A stretch of 64,000 nucleotides of DNA from Clostridia bacterium (GCA_017399945.1 JAFQAQ010000020.1:1-64000), one strand, 5' to 3'; positions 15,213-24,722 are shown, counted from the first letter of the stretch. Translations and numbers: made by a program. The notes: generated by a model from the letters alone, not told the origin.

Positions 15213-16760
15213 TTATTGTATTATACCTGCCGTTGCAAGGAAACGGTTAAACCCTTTATAGCCTTCCATATCCTTTTTAAATACCGCAGTGTTATCCAAA
15301 ATGTTTTTACAAATAAAGTTTACCTTGTCGGTAACGCGCGCCTCAGCTTCGGTCATATCCTTTGCCTTACCTTGTTCCATAAGTTCTTTTATCATATCCT
15401 TATGTGCAAACAAGTAGTTTTCGGGATTAGCAAGTTCTTGTTCGTTATACTCTGCCTTACCACAAAGAATTTCTGCTATCATATTAAGTTGCTTTTTAAG
15501 TCTTCCCGGTAAAATAAACAAGCCCATTGCTTCTATTAGACCGATACCTTCCTTTTTGATATTGTGATACTCGGGATGGGCGTGGAATATTCCGTCCGGA
15601 TATTCTTCGGAAGTAAGATTGTTACGCAAAATCATATCAAAAATATAATTTTTGCCTACTTTTCTACAAACGGGCGCAAGCGAGTTGTGGCGAACGCCGT
15701 CCGTTTCAGCGTAAATTCCACACGCAGCGTCCGTGTAATCTTGCCATGCAGAAATAACTTCTTTTGCTAGGGCTGCAATTTCTTTACGGTTGCTACTTTC
15801 TAATCTTATAACGCTGTTATACCAATCAACTACGCCAACCTTAACCTTTTTATGCGCCTTGCATTTGTATTCTTTGAACATATGCATTAAAGGCGCTTTG
15901 TGCATGGGCATTAAATGTTCGCCACCTTGGAAATGCTCGTGGTTAAGAATAGAACCACCGATTATCGGTAGGGCTGCGTTAGAGCCTATCATATAATTTG
16001 GGAAAAAGTCGACGAAATCCAAAAGTTTATCGATAGTATCGCCTGCAATATGCATGGGCGTATGCGCATTTGATATGGCTATCATATGTTCGTTATAGTA
16101 TGCGTATGGCGAATATTGAACGAACCAAGGCTCGCCACCCATAGTTAAGGAAATGGTCCTTATATTTTCTCTTGCAGGGTGAGTGAGAGTTCCTTGGAAT
16201 CCTTCGTTTTCCTTACATAATAAGCAAGCTGGATATTTGCCTTTTTTGGGCGCGGTTAGAAGTTTTGCAATTTCCTTGTTGTCCTTTTCTGGTTTGCTAA
16301 GGTTAATTGTGATTTCTAAATATTTATCGCCGTCTTGATATTCCCATTTTAGATTTCTGCCAATCGCCGTTTTTTGAACGTAGTTGTTCTTTACCGAAAG
16401 GGTATAAAAATATTCGCAAGCCTTTTCAATACCCTGTTCTTGCTTAATTAAATTAAACTTTCTATTTACTTCGGACGGCAAAGGTGATAAAAGCCCCATA
16501 ATATAGGTGCTGTAAAGGTTTTGGTATCCTTCTTCACAAAGTCCGTTTTCTAACGCGTATTTTTCGGTTTCTTCAACGAGCACGTCGGGTACGTCTAGCT
16601 TATCGATATACGATAAATCCACCTTTTCTTCGGTAGGCTCGTCTAGTTTAAATTCGCGAAGGAGTATATTTCTAAAATATATCTCGTCCCTTGGGTTTAG
16701 ATAGGTGTGTATTTTTGCGTATCTAAGCAATTTTTCCACTAAAATCTTACCGTCTGTCAT
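15213..16760 (-). CDS. galT: UDP-glucose--hexose-1-phosphate uridylyltransferase, class II
   Basis: The 515-residue product matches the long class II GalT found in Bacillota, which transfers UMP from UDP-glucose to galactose-1-phosphate. Diagnostic segments are LLPTAPKKGKYPACLLC-like sequence near 165-182 and GGSILNHEHFQGGEH (about 266-280), which carries the active-site histidines. An AAGGAG site precedes the ATG. Its first 14 nt overlap the end of the upstream THUMP methyltransferase gene, so the two are probably cotranscribed. galE lies downstream. Confidence 0.93.
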   Translation of the reverse strand: MTDGKILVEKLLRYAKIHTYLNPRDEIYFRNILLREFKLDEPTEEKVDLSYIDKLDVPDVLVEETEKYALENGLCEEGYQNLYSTYIMGLLSPLPSEVNRKFNLIKQEQGIEKACEYFYTLSVKNNYVQKTAIGRNLKWEYQDGDKYLEITINLSKPEKDNKEIAKLLTAPKKGKYPACLLCKENEGFQGTLTHPARENIRTISLTMGGEPWFVQYSPYAYYNEHMIAISNAHTPMHIAGDTIDKLLDFVDFFPNYMIGSNAALPIIGGSILNHEHFQGGEHLMPMHKAPLMHMFKEYKCKAHKKVKVGVVDWYNSVIRLESSNRKEIAALAKEVISAWQDYTDAACGIYAETDGVRHNSLAPVCRKVGKNYIFDMILRNNLTSEEYPDGIFHAHPEYHNIKKEGIGLIEAMGLFILPGRLKKQLNMIAEILCGKAEYNEQELANPENYLFAHKDMIKELMEQGKAKDMTEAEARVTDKVNFICKNILDNTAVFKKDMEGYKGFNRFLATAGIIQ

Positions 16761-17913
16761 TTGGTTTCTCCTTTTGTCCGTAATAGTAATAATATCTACA
16801 CTCCTTGTTGGAGTTATATAACTTTCTCTCTCTATCGGCGCGTTTGCCTAAATATCTTTCAAAACTCTTTGCCGAAGTTATTGCAAACAGCGACCAACCT
16901 TGCATTTTCTTTAACGCTTCGCCTAGTTCTTTATAACACTGTTTGGCTTGCTTTATATCGTAAACTCGCTCTCCGTAAGGTGGGTTGGTGACGATAGTGC
17001 CAAAAGCGCTTTCGCTAGTTAAGTCCTTTACTTCCCTGCGTTCAAAACGCACCTTTTTATCAAGCCCTGCTAAGACTGCGTGGTGACGGGCTAGTTTTAT
17101 TGCCTTTTGGTCGATATCGTAACCACTAAAATCAATTTGTCTATCGAGTTTTTCGTTGTCTTTTGCTTGTTCGTAGGCTTGGGTATAATACTTTTTATCA
17201 AAATTAGTCCAATGCCTAAAATCAAAATCACGCAATATATTGGGGGCTATATTCAAGGCGATTTTAGCGCCTTCTATAACGATAGTTCCCGACCCGCAAA
17301 AAGGGTCGATAAACGGACGGTTATAATAAAAATCACTCATCAATAGTAACGCCGAAGCAAGCGTTTCTTTAATGGGGGCAATACCCACTAAATCTCTATA
17401 TCCACGTTTATGAAGTCCCGTTCCGGAAGTGTTTAAAAGTAAGGTCACCTCGTCCTTAAAAACCCAAAACTCCACTTGGTATAAACTGCCCGTTTCTGGA
17501 AAAAGGCTTATGCCGTAATATCTTGAAAGCCCTTTTATTATAGCCTTTTTTATTATGCTTTGACAAGCAGATAGAGCAAACAGTTTGCTTTTTACGCTTT
17601 TTCCGTTAACTAAAATCTTGGCGTCTTTTGGAAGATAGTTTTGCCAAGGTATTTGATAGACTCCGTCGTAAAGTTCGTCAAAAGTCTGCGCGGGAAATTG
17701 GGCGATTTTTATATATACCCTATCAGCCGTTCTTAAATTTATATTACACCTTGCAACCGCGCTTTTATCCCCTGAAAAGGTTATGCTTCCGTTTACGGCA
17801 GGGGCTGAGGGATAACCCAAACGTTCTAATTCGGTTTTGGTTACCTTTTCCACACCGGAGGCGCAAGTGACGGTAATATCAAGTTTTTCGGGAAAGGGTA
17901 AATTACTTTTCAT
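16747..17913 (-). CDS. THUMP-domain RNA methyltransferase (RlmL-N/YpsC-like)
   Basis: A 388-residue class I SAM-dependent RNA methyltransferase. An N-terminal ferredoxin-like plus THUMP region (about 8-160) is followed by a Rossmann methyltransferase domain with SAM-binding FIDPFCGSGTIVIEGA (about 200-215) and the catalytic NPPYGER motif (about 310-316) for guanine N2 methylation. Homologues methylate 23S rRNA (m2G2445) or tRNA; the target here is inferred. No obvious ribosome-binding site is visible before the ATG at 17913 (a TTG precedes it). It overlaps galT by 14 nt, an unrelated metabolic partner. Confidence 0.88.
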   Translation of the reverse strand: MKSNLPFPEKLDITVTCASGVEKVTKTELERLGYPSAPAVNGSITFSGDKSAVARCNINLRTADRVYIKIAQFPAQTFDELYDGVYQIPWQNYLPKDAKILVNGKSVKSKLFALSACQSIIKKAIIKGLSRYYGISLFPETGSLYQVEFWVFKDEVTLLLNTSGTGLHKRGYRDLVGIAPIKETLASALLLMSDFYYNRPFIDPFCGSGTIVIEGAKIALNIAPNILRDFDFRHWTNFDKKYYTQAYEQAKDNEKLDRQIDFSGYDIDQKAIKLARHHAVLAGLDKKVRFERREVKDLTSESAFGTIVTNPPYGERVYDIKQAKQCYKELGEALKKMQGWSLFAITSAKSFERYLGKRADRERKLYNSNKECRYYYYYGQKEKPNDRR

Positions 17914-17999
17914 CAATTTACTATTTTAAATAACATTTAAGATAAAATCAAGTCTTTTTTAAAATTATTCTCGCTAATACTCAAAATTTTAAAAAACTA

Positions 18000-18028
18000 T
18001 TGTAAATATTGGTAACTTAATATATAAT
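18000..18028 (+). promoter_or_regulatory. Promoter of the 416-aa membrane protein gene
   Basis: TTGTAA (18000-18005), 17-bp spacer and a consensus TATAAT (18023-18028), followed 43 nt later by the ATG at 18071. The surrounding sequence is very A/T-rich. Confidence 0.6.
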
Positions 18029-18070
18029 TATATATATTAATTAACTAAATCCCGTTTGCAGAGGTGAATA

Positions 18071-19321
18071 ATGTCAAACGATAAACCAAATTACCTAAAA
18101 GACCTTGTAAAAAAAGATTTTTTTACCACGCCCTTGCTTATTGCCGCCTTTTTTTTAACGGCTGTTTATCAAGCGACGGCTCACGGTCTTATAAGCATGT
18201 TTTTAAGCATGCAACCATCAAAACTATTTTTATTTATTACGGTTGGGTTCTTTGCGCTAGCTTTTTTTATTTGCGTTTGCTTTTCTAGTAAAAAAGACAA
18301 AATAGGAAAATCCGACCACCTTGCCCTTTCTTTTGTTTTTATGGGCATCGGCTACGCCGTGATGCGTTTGGTTAGGTTTAATTCCTTTTCACAAGTACAT
18401 ATCATTATTTCGGTTTGTTTGTTTATAGTCGGCATTTCGTTAACCCTTCTCAACGCAACCAACTACAAAAAAGGCACGCCAAAAGAAATTAAGGACGCAA
18501 AAGGATTTTTAGGTTACGTTAAAACTTTGTTTGCTAAATGCGATTTCTTTTGGGTTATTTGCCTTGCGTTTACTTTGTTTTCCCTCCTTCTAGGCTTTTT
18601 AGAAGGCGATTTATTTTTACTCGACTCCAACTACACCACCCTTTCGGTTTTTATGGGCGTTTGTTTAACCCCTTATTTAGTTTATTCGGCAAGTAGTAAA
18701 AAATTGGTTGGGTTAGATACCTTTATTATATCGTTATTCGTTGCTTTGCTTGCCTTGTCTGCTATTGGGTTTACTATTCCTCATTTAATTATCCCTAAAC
18801 TTAGGGTAATTATCGGTTTGGTTTTAGCTTTTATTTTCTTGTTCTTTATTAGATGCGTTTGTTTTGACCAAACCTATCCTATATCTATAAAACCTATAAA
18901 GACTAAAACTCCTTTCTTATATTACCTTGCAAGCGTTAACGCAAAATATCCAATTATCTCTATTATCGCTATTGCTGGGTTGCTTCTTCCAATGGGATTA
19001 TTACGCTTAGATGCTTTTATTGATTTAATTTCTAGCGAAGTTTTCTTCGTGGTGATGCCTATACAATACTACGCACCCTTACTCGCCCTTTTGGGAACTT
19101 TCGTGGTTATGGCTGTTATTTCCCTTTGCGCTCTTAAAATTAAACACGTTACTCTAAGCGATTTTGCAGTGTGCGTTTTGCTTTTACAAGGGGTGTTGGG
19201 CGGGCTTTATTTTGTGATTACCAAAAACCTTTCTATGCTAACCTTTTCGGTGATATTAACCGTGTTGTCGCTAATCTTGTTCGTTGCGCGCACTAAGGTT
19301 ATATTTTCACAAAAAAACTAA
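18071..19321 (+). CDS. Polytopic membrane protein of unknown function
   Basis: I do not recognise this 416-residue protein. A short hydrophilic N-terminus (1-22) is followed by about ten to twelve hydrophobic segments across the whole length, interrupted by short basic loops, for example around 76-84 and 156-165. There is no signal-peptidase site, no nucleotide-binding motif and no obvious conserved acidic residue inside a helix that would mark a known transporter class. It is a monocistronic unit with its own promoter and terminator, placed just before the Rnf operon. An 'AGAGGTG' site lies before the ATG. It could be a transporter or a stress-related integral protein. Confidence 0.8.
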   Translation: MSNDKPNYLKDLVKKDFFTTPLLIAAFFLTAVYQATAHGLISMFLSMQPSKLFLFITVGFFALAFFICVCFSSKKDKIGKSDHLALSFVFMGIGYAVMRLVRFNSFSQVHIIISVCLFIVGISLTLLNATNYKKGTPKEIKDAKGFLGYVKTLFAKCDFFWVICLAFTLFSLLLGFLEGDLFLLDSNYTTLSVFMGVCLTPYLVYSASSKKLVGLDTFIISLFVALLALSAIGFTIPHLIIPKLRVIIGLVLAFIFLFFIRCVCFDQTYPISIKPIKTKTPFLYYLASVNAKYPIISIIAIAGLLLPMGLLRLDAFIDLISSEVFFVVMPIQYYAPLLALLGTFVVMAVISLCALKIKHVTLSDFAVCVLLLQGVLGGLYFVITKNLSMLTFSVILTVLSLILFVARTKVIFSQKN

Positions 19322-19326
19322 ATATA

Positions 19327-19351
19327 AAAAGCCCTACTTAGCGGGCTTTTT
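19327..19351. terminator. Terminator of the 416-aa membrane protein gene
   Basis: AAAAAGCCC and GGGCTTTTT arms around an 8-nt loop, directly after the stop codon. It ends the upstream unit before the Rnf promoter. Confidence 0.85.
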
Positions 19352-19684
19352 CGTTTTTAAACTTGCGCATAAAAGATTTTTTGCGCTTTTTTGCATTATA
19401 TAAAAAAGATATACCGAAAGGGGTTAGTTTTTTCCCCTAAAAATTGACAAAAACATACCAAAGAGTTACAATAAACTCGATAAGGCAAGGGAAAAGATTT
19501 TGACAACGTAATATTTTTTTTATAAGAGAATCAAAACCGTTTAACCATAGGGGTATTTTGCTCTATTTATCCCTTTCCAATGCCGTTTTATTTCTCTTTA
19601 TTTTTTTTTGTTGTCTCTATATTTGATATTATTCAAAATCATATTTTGGCTATAAACTAAAAAATTTCTTAAAGGAGTAGTACA
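19352..19684 (+). other. Rnf operon 5' region with long leader
   Basis: This 333-bp gap holds the Rnf promoter (19444-19472) and then about 200 nt of untranslated leader, which is T-rich and contains pyrimidine tracts on the coding strand. No recognised riboswitch motif and no terminator-like hairpin with a U-run was seen. A second TTGACA at about 19499 has only a poorly spaced -10. The long leader may carry post-transcriptional control. Confidence 0.5.
19444..19472 (+). promoter_or_regulatory. Promoter of the rnf operon
   Basis: Consensus -35 TTGACA (19444-19449), 17-bp spacer and -10 TACAAT (19467-19472). The predicted start near 19479 lies about 205 nt before the rnfC start codon. Confidence 0.78.
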
Positions 19685-20989
19685 TTGAGTATCAGAAAAG
19701 GTATTAATTATCCATACGGCATACACGTTCCGGATAAAAAACAACTTACTTGTGATAAAGTAATCGAAAAAATGCCTGCACCTAAAAAAGTGTACGTTAG
19801 CATGTCCCAACATATCGGCGCACCTGCTATCCCAATCGTTAACGTGGGAGATAAAGTTATCAAAAGACAACTTATCGGTGAGGCTAGTGGCGTTATTTCG
19901 GCTAACGTTTATTCTTCTATTTGTGGTACGGTTACTGCAATCGAAGATATCGTTATCGGAAACGGACAAAAAATGAAGTTCGTGGTTATTGAAAACGACG
20001 GGGGCGAAGAACAACAATTCTTCCCACCGATGGAAGATTTTTCTCCTGCAAGTTTGGTTGAAAGAATTAGGCTTGCCGGCATTGTTGGTCTTGGTGGCGC
20101 AGGCTTCCCAACGGCAGTTAAACTTTCGCCTAAAACCCAACTAGACACACTTATTATAAACGGTGCCGAGTGCGAACCTTATCTTACTTGCGACTATCGT
20201 TTGATGTTAGAAAACACCGAAGATATTTATAGAGGTATTAAATACACTGCACAAGCGTTAGGTATTAAAAAGATAGTTATGGGTATTGAAGCAAACAAAC
20301 CCTTGGCTATAAAAGCTTTTGAAAAATACGACGATTTAGACGTTGTCGTTCTTAAAAAACAATACCCTATGGGTAGCGAAAAACACCTTATCTACTGCAC
20401 TACGGGCAGAAAAGTTCCTTGTGGTAAAATGCCTTTCGACGTGGGTGTTTGCGTGCAAAACATTAAAACGGTTATTGCTATTAAACACGCTATCGACGAT
20501 AACAAGGCGTTATCTTCCACCGTTTTGACGGTCAGTGGCGACGGTATTAAAGAGCCCAAAAACTTGCGCGTGCAAATGGGTACGCCTCTTGAAGATATTA
20601 TCGAATATTGTGGTGGCAAGTTAGACGGAACGGTTAAAGTTGTTGCAGGTGGTCCTATGATGGGCAAGGCTATGACGAACACCGTTGCTTATACCAGAAA
20701 AACCGATTCTGGATTTTTGTTCTTAACCCAAAAGGAAACTTCACTAGTAAGTTCTTCTAACTGCATTAATTGTGGCGTATGCGCTAAAAACTGCCCGATG
20801 AGACTTATGCCTATGTATATTGAAAGTTATACTCTTGCAGGCGATTACGCCGGTGCTGAAAAATACGGCGCTATGAATTGTATCGAGTGTGGCTCTTGCG
20901 CTTATAACTGCCCTGCTAAACGCGCTTTGGTACAAAGTATTTCTCTTGCTAAATCTAAAATAAAGGAGATGAAAACAAATGGAAAATAA
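19685..20989 (+). CDS. rnfC: Rnf complex subunit C (ferredoxin:NAD+ oxidoreductase)
   Basis: RnfC is the peripheral NADH-side subunit of the Rnf ion pump. The 434-residue product has the nucleotide/FMN-binding GLGGAGFPT (135-143) and GAECEPYLTCD (160-170) motifs and two [4Fe-4S] sites: Cys360, 363, 366, 370 and Cys399, 402, 405, 409. The start is TTG, with AAAGGAG 7 nt upstream; no nearby ATG fits the conserved N-terminus. It is the first gene of rnfCDGEAB and overlaps rnfD by 11 nt. Confidence 0.95.
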   Translation: MSIRKGINYPYGIHVPDKKQLTCDKVIEKMPAPKKVYVSMSQHIGAPAIPIVNVGDKVIKRQLIGEASGVISANVYSSICGTVTAIEDIVIGNGQKMKFVVIENDGGEEQQFFPPMEDFSPASLVERIRLAGIVGLGGAGFPTAVKLSPKTQLDTLIINGAECEPYLTCDYRLMLENTEDIYRGIKYTAQALGIKKIVMGIEANKPLAIKAFEKYDDLDVVVLKKQYPMGSEKHLIYCTTGRKVPCGKMPFDVGVCVQNIKTVIAIKHAIDDNKALSSTVLTVSGDGIKEPKNLRVQMGTPLEDIIEYCGGKLDGTVKVVAGGPMMGKAMTNTVAYTRKTDSGFLFLTQKETSLVSSSNCINCGVCAKNCPMRLMPMYIESYTLAGDYAGAEKYGAMNCIECGSCAYNCPAKRALVQSISLAKSKIKEMKTNGK

Positions 20990-21971
20990 TTTATTTGCTT
21001 ATTCTTCTTCCCCACACGCTAAAAAACCAAGAACTACCAAAAACATTATGATAGACGTGTGCATCGCGCTTATACCCGCGTGCGTGATGGCAGTTGTTTA
21101 TTTTAAACTTAGTGCATTTTTGCTTATCGCCGTTTCGTTGGCATCTGCAGTTGCTTCTGAATTTGTTTATTATCTAATAATGGGCAAAAACTTTAAGCAA
21201 ATTGCAACCGAGTTTGATTTTTCTTCTTGCGTAACGGGTTTGCTTATAGCGATGGTAATGGGTTCTCAAACTCCTTTATACGTTCCCGTATTTGCAAACG
21301 TTTTTGCAATAGTAGTGGTAAAACTTATTTTCGGTGGAACGGGCAAAAACCTTGTTAACCCAGCAATCGCAGGTAGAGTGTTCGCTTTTATTTCTTTTAC
21401 CGCAGTTATGGCAAGTGGTTGGATTTTACCTTCCATTTCAGCAATTAACGGTGGTAATTCTTACGACCTTGAAACGGGCGCTACTGCTCTTACCCCAATT
21501 CTATCTTCCGGCTCGCTCCCACAACTTTCTAACCTTGACTTGTTTTTAGGAACGGGGCTTGTTGGTTGTATTGGCGAAACTTGTAAGGTTGCTTTAATCA
21601 TCGGTGGCGTTTATCTAGTTATTAAAAGAATTATCAATCCTTTGTATCCAATCATTTACGTGGGCGTTGCAGGATTGTTTAGCGTTTGCCTTAACGGATT
21701 TGATTTTACATATTTCTTACCTTCTATTTTATCGGGTGGTCTTATTCTTGGCGCTATATTTATGGCAACCGATTACGTTACCACTCCCAACACCTTCTTA
21801 GGCAACGTTATTTATTTTGCTATATTAGGTTTGGTTACCACCGGTTTAAGAGTGGCAACCGGAATGGAAGTCGTTTCTTTTGCAATTCTTTTAATGAACT
21901 TGTTCGTTCCACTTATAGATAAGTTCGTTTACCCAAAACCTTTCGGTTACACGAAAGCAAAAAAAAGTTAA
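20979..21971 (+). CDS. rnfD: Rnf complex subunit D
   Basis: Integral membrane subunit of Rnf, 330 residues, with about nine to ten membrane helices. It carries a covalently bound FMN, expected on Thr169 within the GATALT stretch (167-172), the counterpart of the SGAT motif of characterised RnfD/NqrB proteins. The N-terminus with SSPHAKK and the NLVNPAIAGRVF segment (about 124-135) are family hallmarks. An AAGGAG precedes the ATG inside the end of rnfC; the 11-nt overlap implies translational coupling. Confidence 0.95.
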   Translation: MENNLFAYSSSPHAKKPRTTKNIMIDVCIALIPACVMAVVYFKLSAFLLIAVSLASAVASEFVYYLIMGKNFKQIATEFDFSSCVTGLLIAMVMGSQTPLYVPVFANVFAIVVVKLIFGGTGKNLVNPAIAGRVFAFISFTAVMASGWILPSISAINGGNSYDLETGATALTPILSSGSLPQLSNLDLFLGTGLVGCIGETCKVALIIGGVYLVIKRIINPLYPIIYVGVAGLFSVCLNGFDFTYFLPSILSGGLILGAIFMATDYVTTPNTFLGNVIYFAILGLVTTGLRVATGMEVVSFAILLMNLFVPLIDKFVYPKPFGYTKAKKS

Positions 21972-21983
21972 AGGAGAACGATA

Positions 21984-22607
21984 ATGCAATCATTTTTTAA
22001 GAGTACTTTGTTTAAGTGCGTTGCAGTTCTTCTTGCAATATCACTAATTGCCGGTGGGTTACTTGCCGTTCTCAACGACGTGCTTTACGTTACCCCCGAA
22101 GAAAGAACCGGCCGTGCGTTTACTAAGATTTACGGAAACGCTATTTCCCAAGATAGATATCAAATTGAAATAGACGTTGACGGCACTGATAAAAATATAA
22201 ACCAACCTTATTCTTGCGTTTACGAAAACGTGGAAATAGGCGTGGTTGAAAAGTTGTATATCGTTGATAAGCAAAACGATACCGACCTTGAATACGATAT
22301 GATTTTCAAAACCAAAGGTTATCAAGGTTATAAAGGCGGTTGGATTTCCACTTGGGTTAAAGTTGAAGTCAACGGCTCGGCAAAGAGTATTACCAAAGTT
22401 ATTATCGACGGATACGAAAAACAAACGCTTATGAGCAAACTTGGCGACGCTTTCTTGTCCAAATTCAACGTTGACGTTACCCAAGATATTTTGTTCTCGT
22501 CTAACACAAAAACGGGCAACAACGTCGTTGCCGGCGCAACAAAGTCTGCTAACGCAGGTTGTAACGCAGTTAACTGCGCATTAATTTATATGGAGGCAAA
22601 CGCATGA
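21984..22607 (+). CDS. rnfG: Rnf complex subunit G
   Basis: RnfG, 207 residues, is anchored by one N-terminal helix (about 10-30), and its extracytoplasmic FMN-binding domain receives electrons within the complex. The flavinylation motif appears as VVAGATKSA with Thr186 near the C-terminus. The C-terminus carries two extra cysteines (Cys195 and Cys199), not expected in proteobacterial RnfG. An AAAGGAG site precedes the ATG. It overlaps rnfE by 4 nt. Flavinylation needs an ApbE-type transferase, which is not encoded in this window. Confidence 0.94.
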   Translation: MQSFFKSTLFKCVAVLLAISLIAGGLLAVLNDVLYVTPEERTGRAFTKIYGNAISQDRYQIEIDVDGTDKNINQPYSCVYENVEIGVVEKLYIVDKQNDTDLEYDMIFKTKGYQGYKGGWISTWVKVEVNGSAKSITKVIIDGYEKQTLMSKLGDAFLSKFNVDVTQDILFSSNTKTGNNVVAGATKSANAGCNAVNCALIYMEANA

Positions 22608-23269
22608 AATCTAATTTGAAAAAAATAGCCGTTGACGGCGTTGTAACCTCTAACCCAACCTTAAAGTTAGTTTTAGGTACTTGCCCTACCTTAGCGCTTA
22701 CCACCCTTGCTATGAACGGTATCGGCATGGGCGCTGCGGTTACCTTCGTTTTAATTTGCAGTAACGTTTTAGTTTCTCTTTTAAGAAAGGCTATCCCTTC
22801 GCAAGTGCGTATCCCCGCCTTCGTTCTTATTATCGCAACTTTCGTTACTATCGTAAGATTAGTTTTAGATAAACTGTTGCCCGATATATACGAATCGCTC
22901 GGGCTTTATCTACCACTTATCGTAGTAAACTGTATTATTCTTGCAAGGGCAGAAAGTTTTGCTAGTAAAAACGGCGTTTTAGCTTCTGCTTGCGACGGTT
23001 TGTTTATGGGAATAGGTTTTACCCTTGCCCTTACCCTTATGGGCGCGTTTAGAGAAATACTTGGAAGTGGCGCTATTTTCGGCGTTAAACTATGGGATTT
23101 CCAAATAGGGTTCTTCTCGTCAAGCGCAGGCGCTTTCTTCACTTACGCTTTGTTTATAGCTGTGTTTAGTTTGGTTGAAGGTATCGTTAAAACTAAAACC
23201 AACAAAAAACAATACGCTATTCTTAACGGTCCTGCACCCACCGTTCAATCGGTAAAGGAGGATAAATAA
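22604..23269 (+). CDS. rnfE: Rnf complex subunit E
   Basis: A 221-residue membrane subunit with six hydrophobic helices, paralogous to RnfA; the two form the membrane core that coordinates a buried iron-sulfur centre. Typical segments are NPTLKLVLGTCPTLA (about 16-30, Cys27) and LYLPLIVVNCIILARAE (about 101-117, Cys110), which supply the cysteines. ATGA overlap with rnfG and direct abutment with rnfA indicate coupled expression. The tail (about 195-221) is a short soluble extension. Confidence 0.95.
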   Translation: MKSNLKKIAVDGVVTSNPTLKLVLGTCPTLALTTLAMNGIGMGAAVTFVLICSNVLVSLLRKAIPSQVRIPAFVLIIATFVTIVRLVLDKLLPDIYESLGLYLPLIVVNCIILARAESFASKNGVLASACDGLFMGIGFTLALTLMGAFREILGSGAIFGVKLWDFQIGFFSSSAGAFFTYALFIAVFSLVEGIVKTKTNKKQYAILNGPAPTVQSVKEDK

Positions 23270-23881
23270 ATGGCTGAACTTATTATGATTATCGTTTCGG
23301 CAGTGCTTATCAACAACTTCGTTGTAGTGCAGTTCCTTGGTATTTGTCCTTTCCTTGGCGTTAGCAAAGACTTTAAGTCGGCGCTCGGTATGGGGCTTGC
23401 AGTTACCTTCGTTATGGCGCTTACCTGCCTTATCACCTATCCGTTATACGTGTTCGTTTTAGTGCCTCTCGGCATTGAATATATGGAAATTATCGTGTTC
23501 ATTTTCATCATTGCGGCAATCGTTCAAATGATTGAAATGGCGCTTAAAAAATTCTCTCCCACTTTGTATAACGCAATGGGTATTTATCTACCCCTTATCA
23601 CGACCAACTGCGCCGTTTTAGGCGTTGCTGAACTGGTTATCGATAAAGCGCAAATGGCTGCGCTAATCGGTATTGAAGCTTCTGCTATGAACTTAGGGTT
23701 TGCAGTTTTATACGGATTGTTCGCTGGTCTTGGTTTTACGCTTGCTATCGTTATTATGAGTGGGCTTAGGGAAAAGGTTGCTAGATCACCTATCAACAAA
23801 CACCTTAAAGGTTTCCCCATCGCAATGATTACCGCTTGCTTTATTGCAATGGCTTTCTTCGTGTTCTCGCTTATCGGTTAG
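23270..23881 (+). CDS. rnfA: Rnf complex subunit A
   Basis: A 203-residue, six-helix subunit of Rnf with the conserved NNFVVVQFLGICPFLGVS (about 15-32) and IYLPLITTNCAVLGVAEL (about 104-121) segments carrying Cys25 and Cys113, proposed ligands of the intramembrane [2Fe-2S] cluster shared with RnfE. The ATG starts immediately after the rnfE stop and has a strong AGGAGG. It lies 12 nt before rnfB. Confidence 0.96.
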   Translation: MAELIMIIVSAVLINNFVVVQFLGICPFLGVSKDFKSALGMGLAVTFVMALTCLITYPLYVFVLVPLGIEYMEIIVFIFIIAAIVQMIEMALKKFSPTLYNAMGIYLPLITTNCAVLGVAELVIDKAQMAALIGIEASAMNLGFAVLYGLFAGLGFTLAIVIMSGLREKVARSPINKHLKGFPIAMITACFIAMAFFVFSLIG

Positions 23882-23893
23882 GAGGTAGAAAAT

Positions 23894-24709
23894 ATGTATT
23901 TTAATTTATTAAGACCTGTTAACGTATCCGGCGTGTTTATCGTTTTGGCTATCGTTGCAGTATTAGCAATCGTGTTTGCATTACTTATCGTGCTAGTTTC
24001 TAAACTTTGTGCCGTTAAAGTAGACGAAAAGGCAGAAGCAATTCAAGAACACCTTGCAGGCGCTAACTGCGGTGGTTGTGGTTACGCTGGTTGCGCAGAT
24101 TATGCAAAGGCTTTAAGTGAAGGTAAAGCAAGTTTAACTGCTTGTGGGCCTACTTCCAACCAAGAAAAAACACAAATCGCTAAAATATTAGGTATTCCCT
24201 TTTCGGGTGACGAACCCGTGTGCGCAGTCGTTCATTGCGCCGGCGGACATAAAGCGCTAGATAAATATAACTACGTTGGTAACCACGGTTGTATTGAACA
24301 AAACGCTTTGCTTGGTGGCAAGAAGGCTTGCCCTACCGGTTGTATCGGCGAAGGTTCTTGTTTAGAAAGATGTTCTAACAATGCAATCAAAATCGTGGAC
24401 GGGGTTGCCACCGTCGTTCCCGAACTATGTTTTTCTTGTAAGGTTTGCGTTAACGTTTGTCCAAAGAAAATTATTAGTATGGTACCTAAAAAATCCAAGG
24501 TTTATATCGCTTGTTCTTCTAACTGTAAGGGTAAAGACGTTATGAGCGTTTGTAAGGTTGGTTGTATCGGTTGTGGGCTTTGCGCTAAAAACTGCCCAGA
24601 AGGCGCTATCGTTATGGAAAACAACGTTGCCGTTATCGATTATTCAAAATGTACGGGTTGCAAAACTTGTATGGCTAAATGTCCAAGAAAAATTATTAGA
24701 GAATTTTAA
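23894..24709 (+). CDS. rnfB: Rnf complex subunit B (electron-transferring ferredoxin subunit)
   Basis: RnfB accepts electrons from reduced ferredoxin and feeds them to Rnf. The 271-residue protein has an N-terminal membrane helix (about 12-38), the four-cysteine Fe-S motif with Cys59, 62, 67 and 84 (ANCGGCGYAGC...C), and several C-terminal ferredoxin-type CxxCxxCxxxCP motifs (from about 175 onward, including CFSCKVCVNVCP, CIGCGLCAKNCP and CTGCKTCMAKCP). It is the last gene of the operon, order rnfCDGEAB as in acetogens and clostridia, and is followed by a strong terminator. The ion pumped (Na+ or H+) cannot be read from sequence. Confidence 0.96.
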   Translation: MYFNLLRPVNVSGVFIVLAIVAVLAIVFALLIVLVSKLCAVKVDEKAEAIQEHLAGANCGGCGYAGCADYAKALSEGKASLTACGPTSNQEKTQIAKILGIPFSGDEPVCAVVHCAGGHKALDKYNYVGNHGCIEQNALLGGKKACPTGCIGEGSCLERCSNNAIKIVDGVATVVPELCFSCKVCVNVCPKKIISMVPKKSKVYIACSSNCKGKDVMSVCKVGCIGCGLCAKNCPEGAIVMENNVAVIDYSKCTGCKTCMAKCPRKIIREF

Positions 24710-24722
24710 TTTGTTAGATATT

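Noticed and set aside
19495-19530. Second promoter in the rnf leader
   Set aside because: A TTGACA is present but the best -10 is only 15 bp away; the upstream promoter has consensus spacing.
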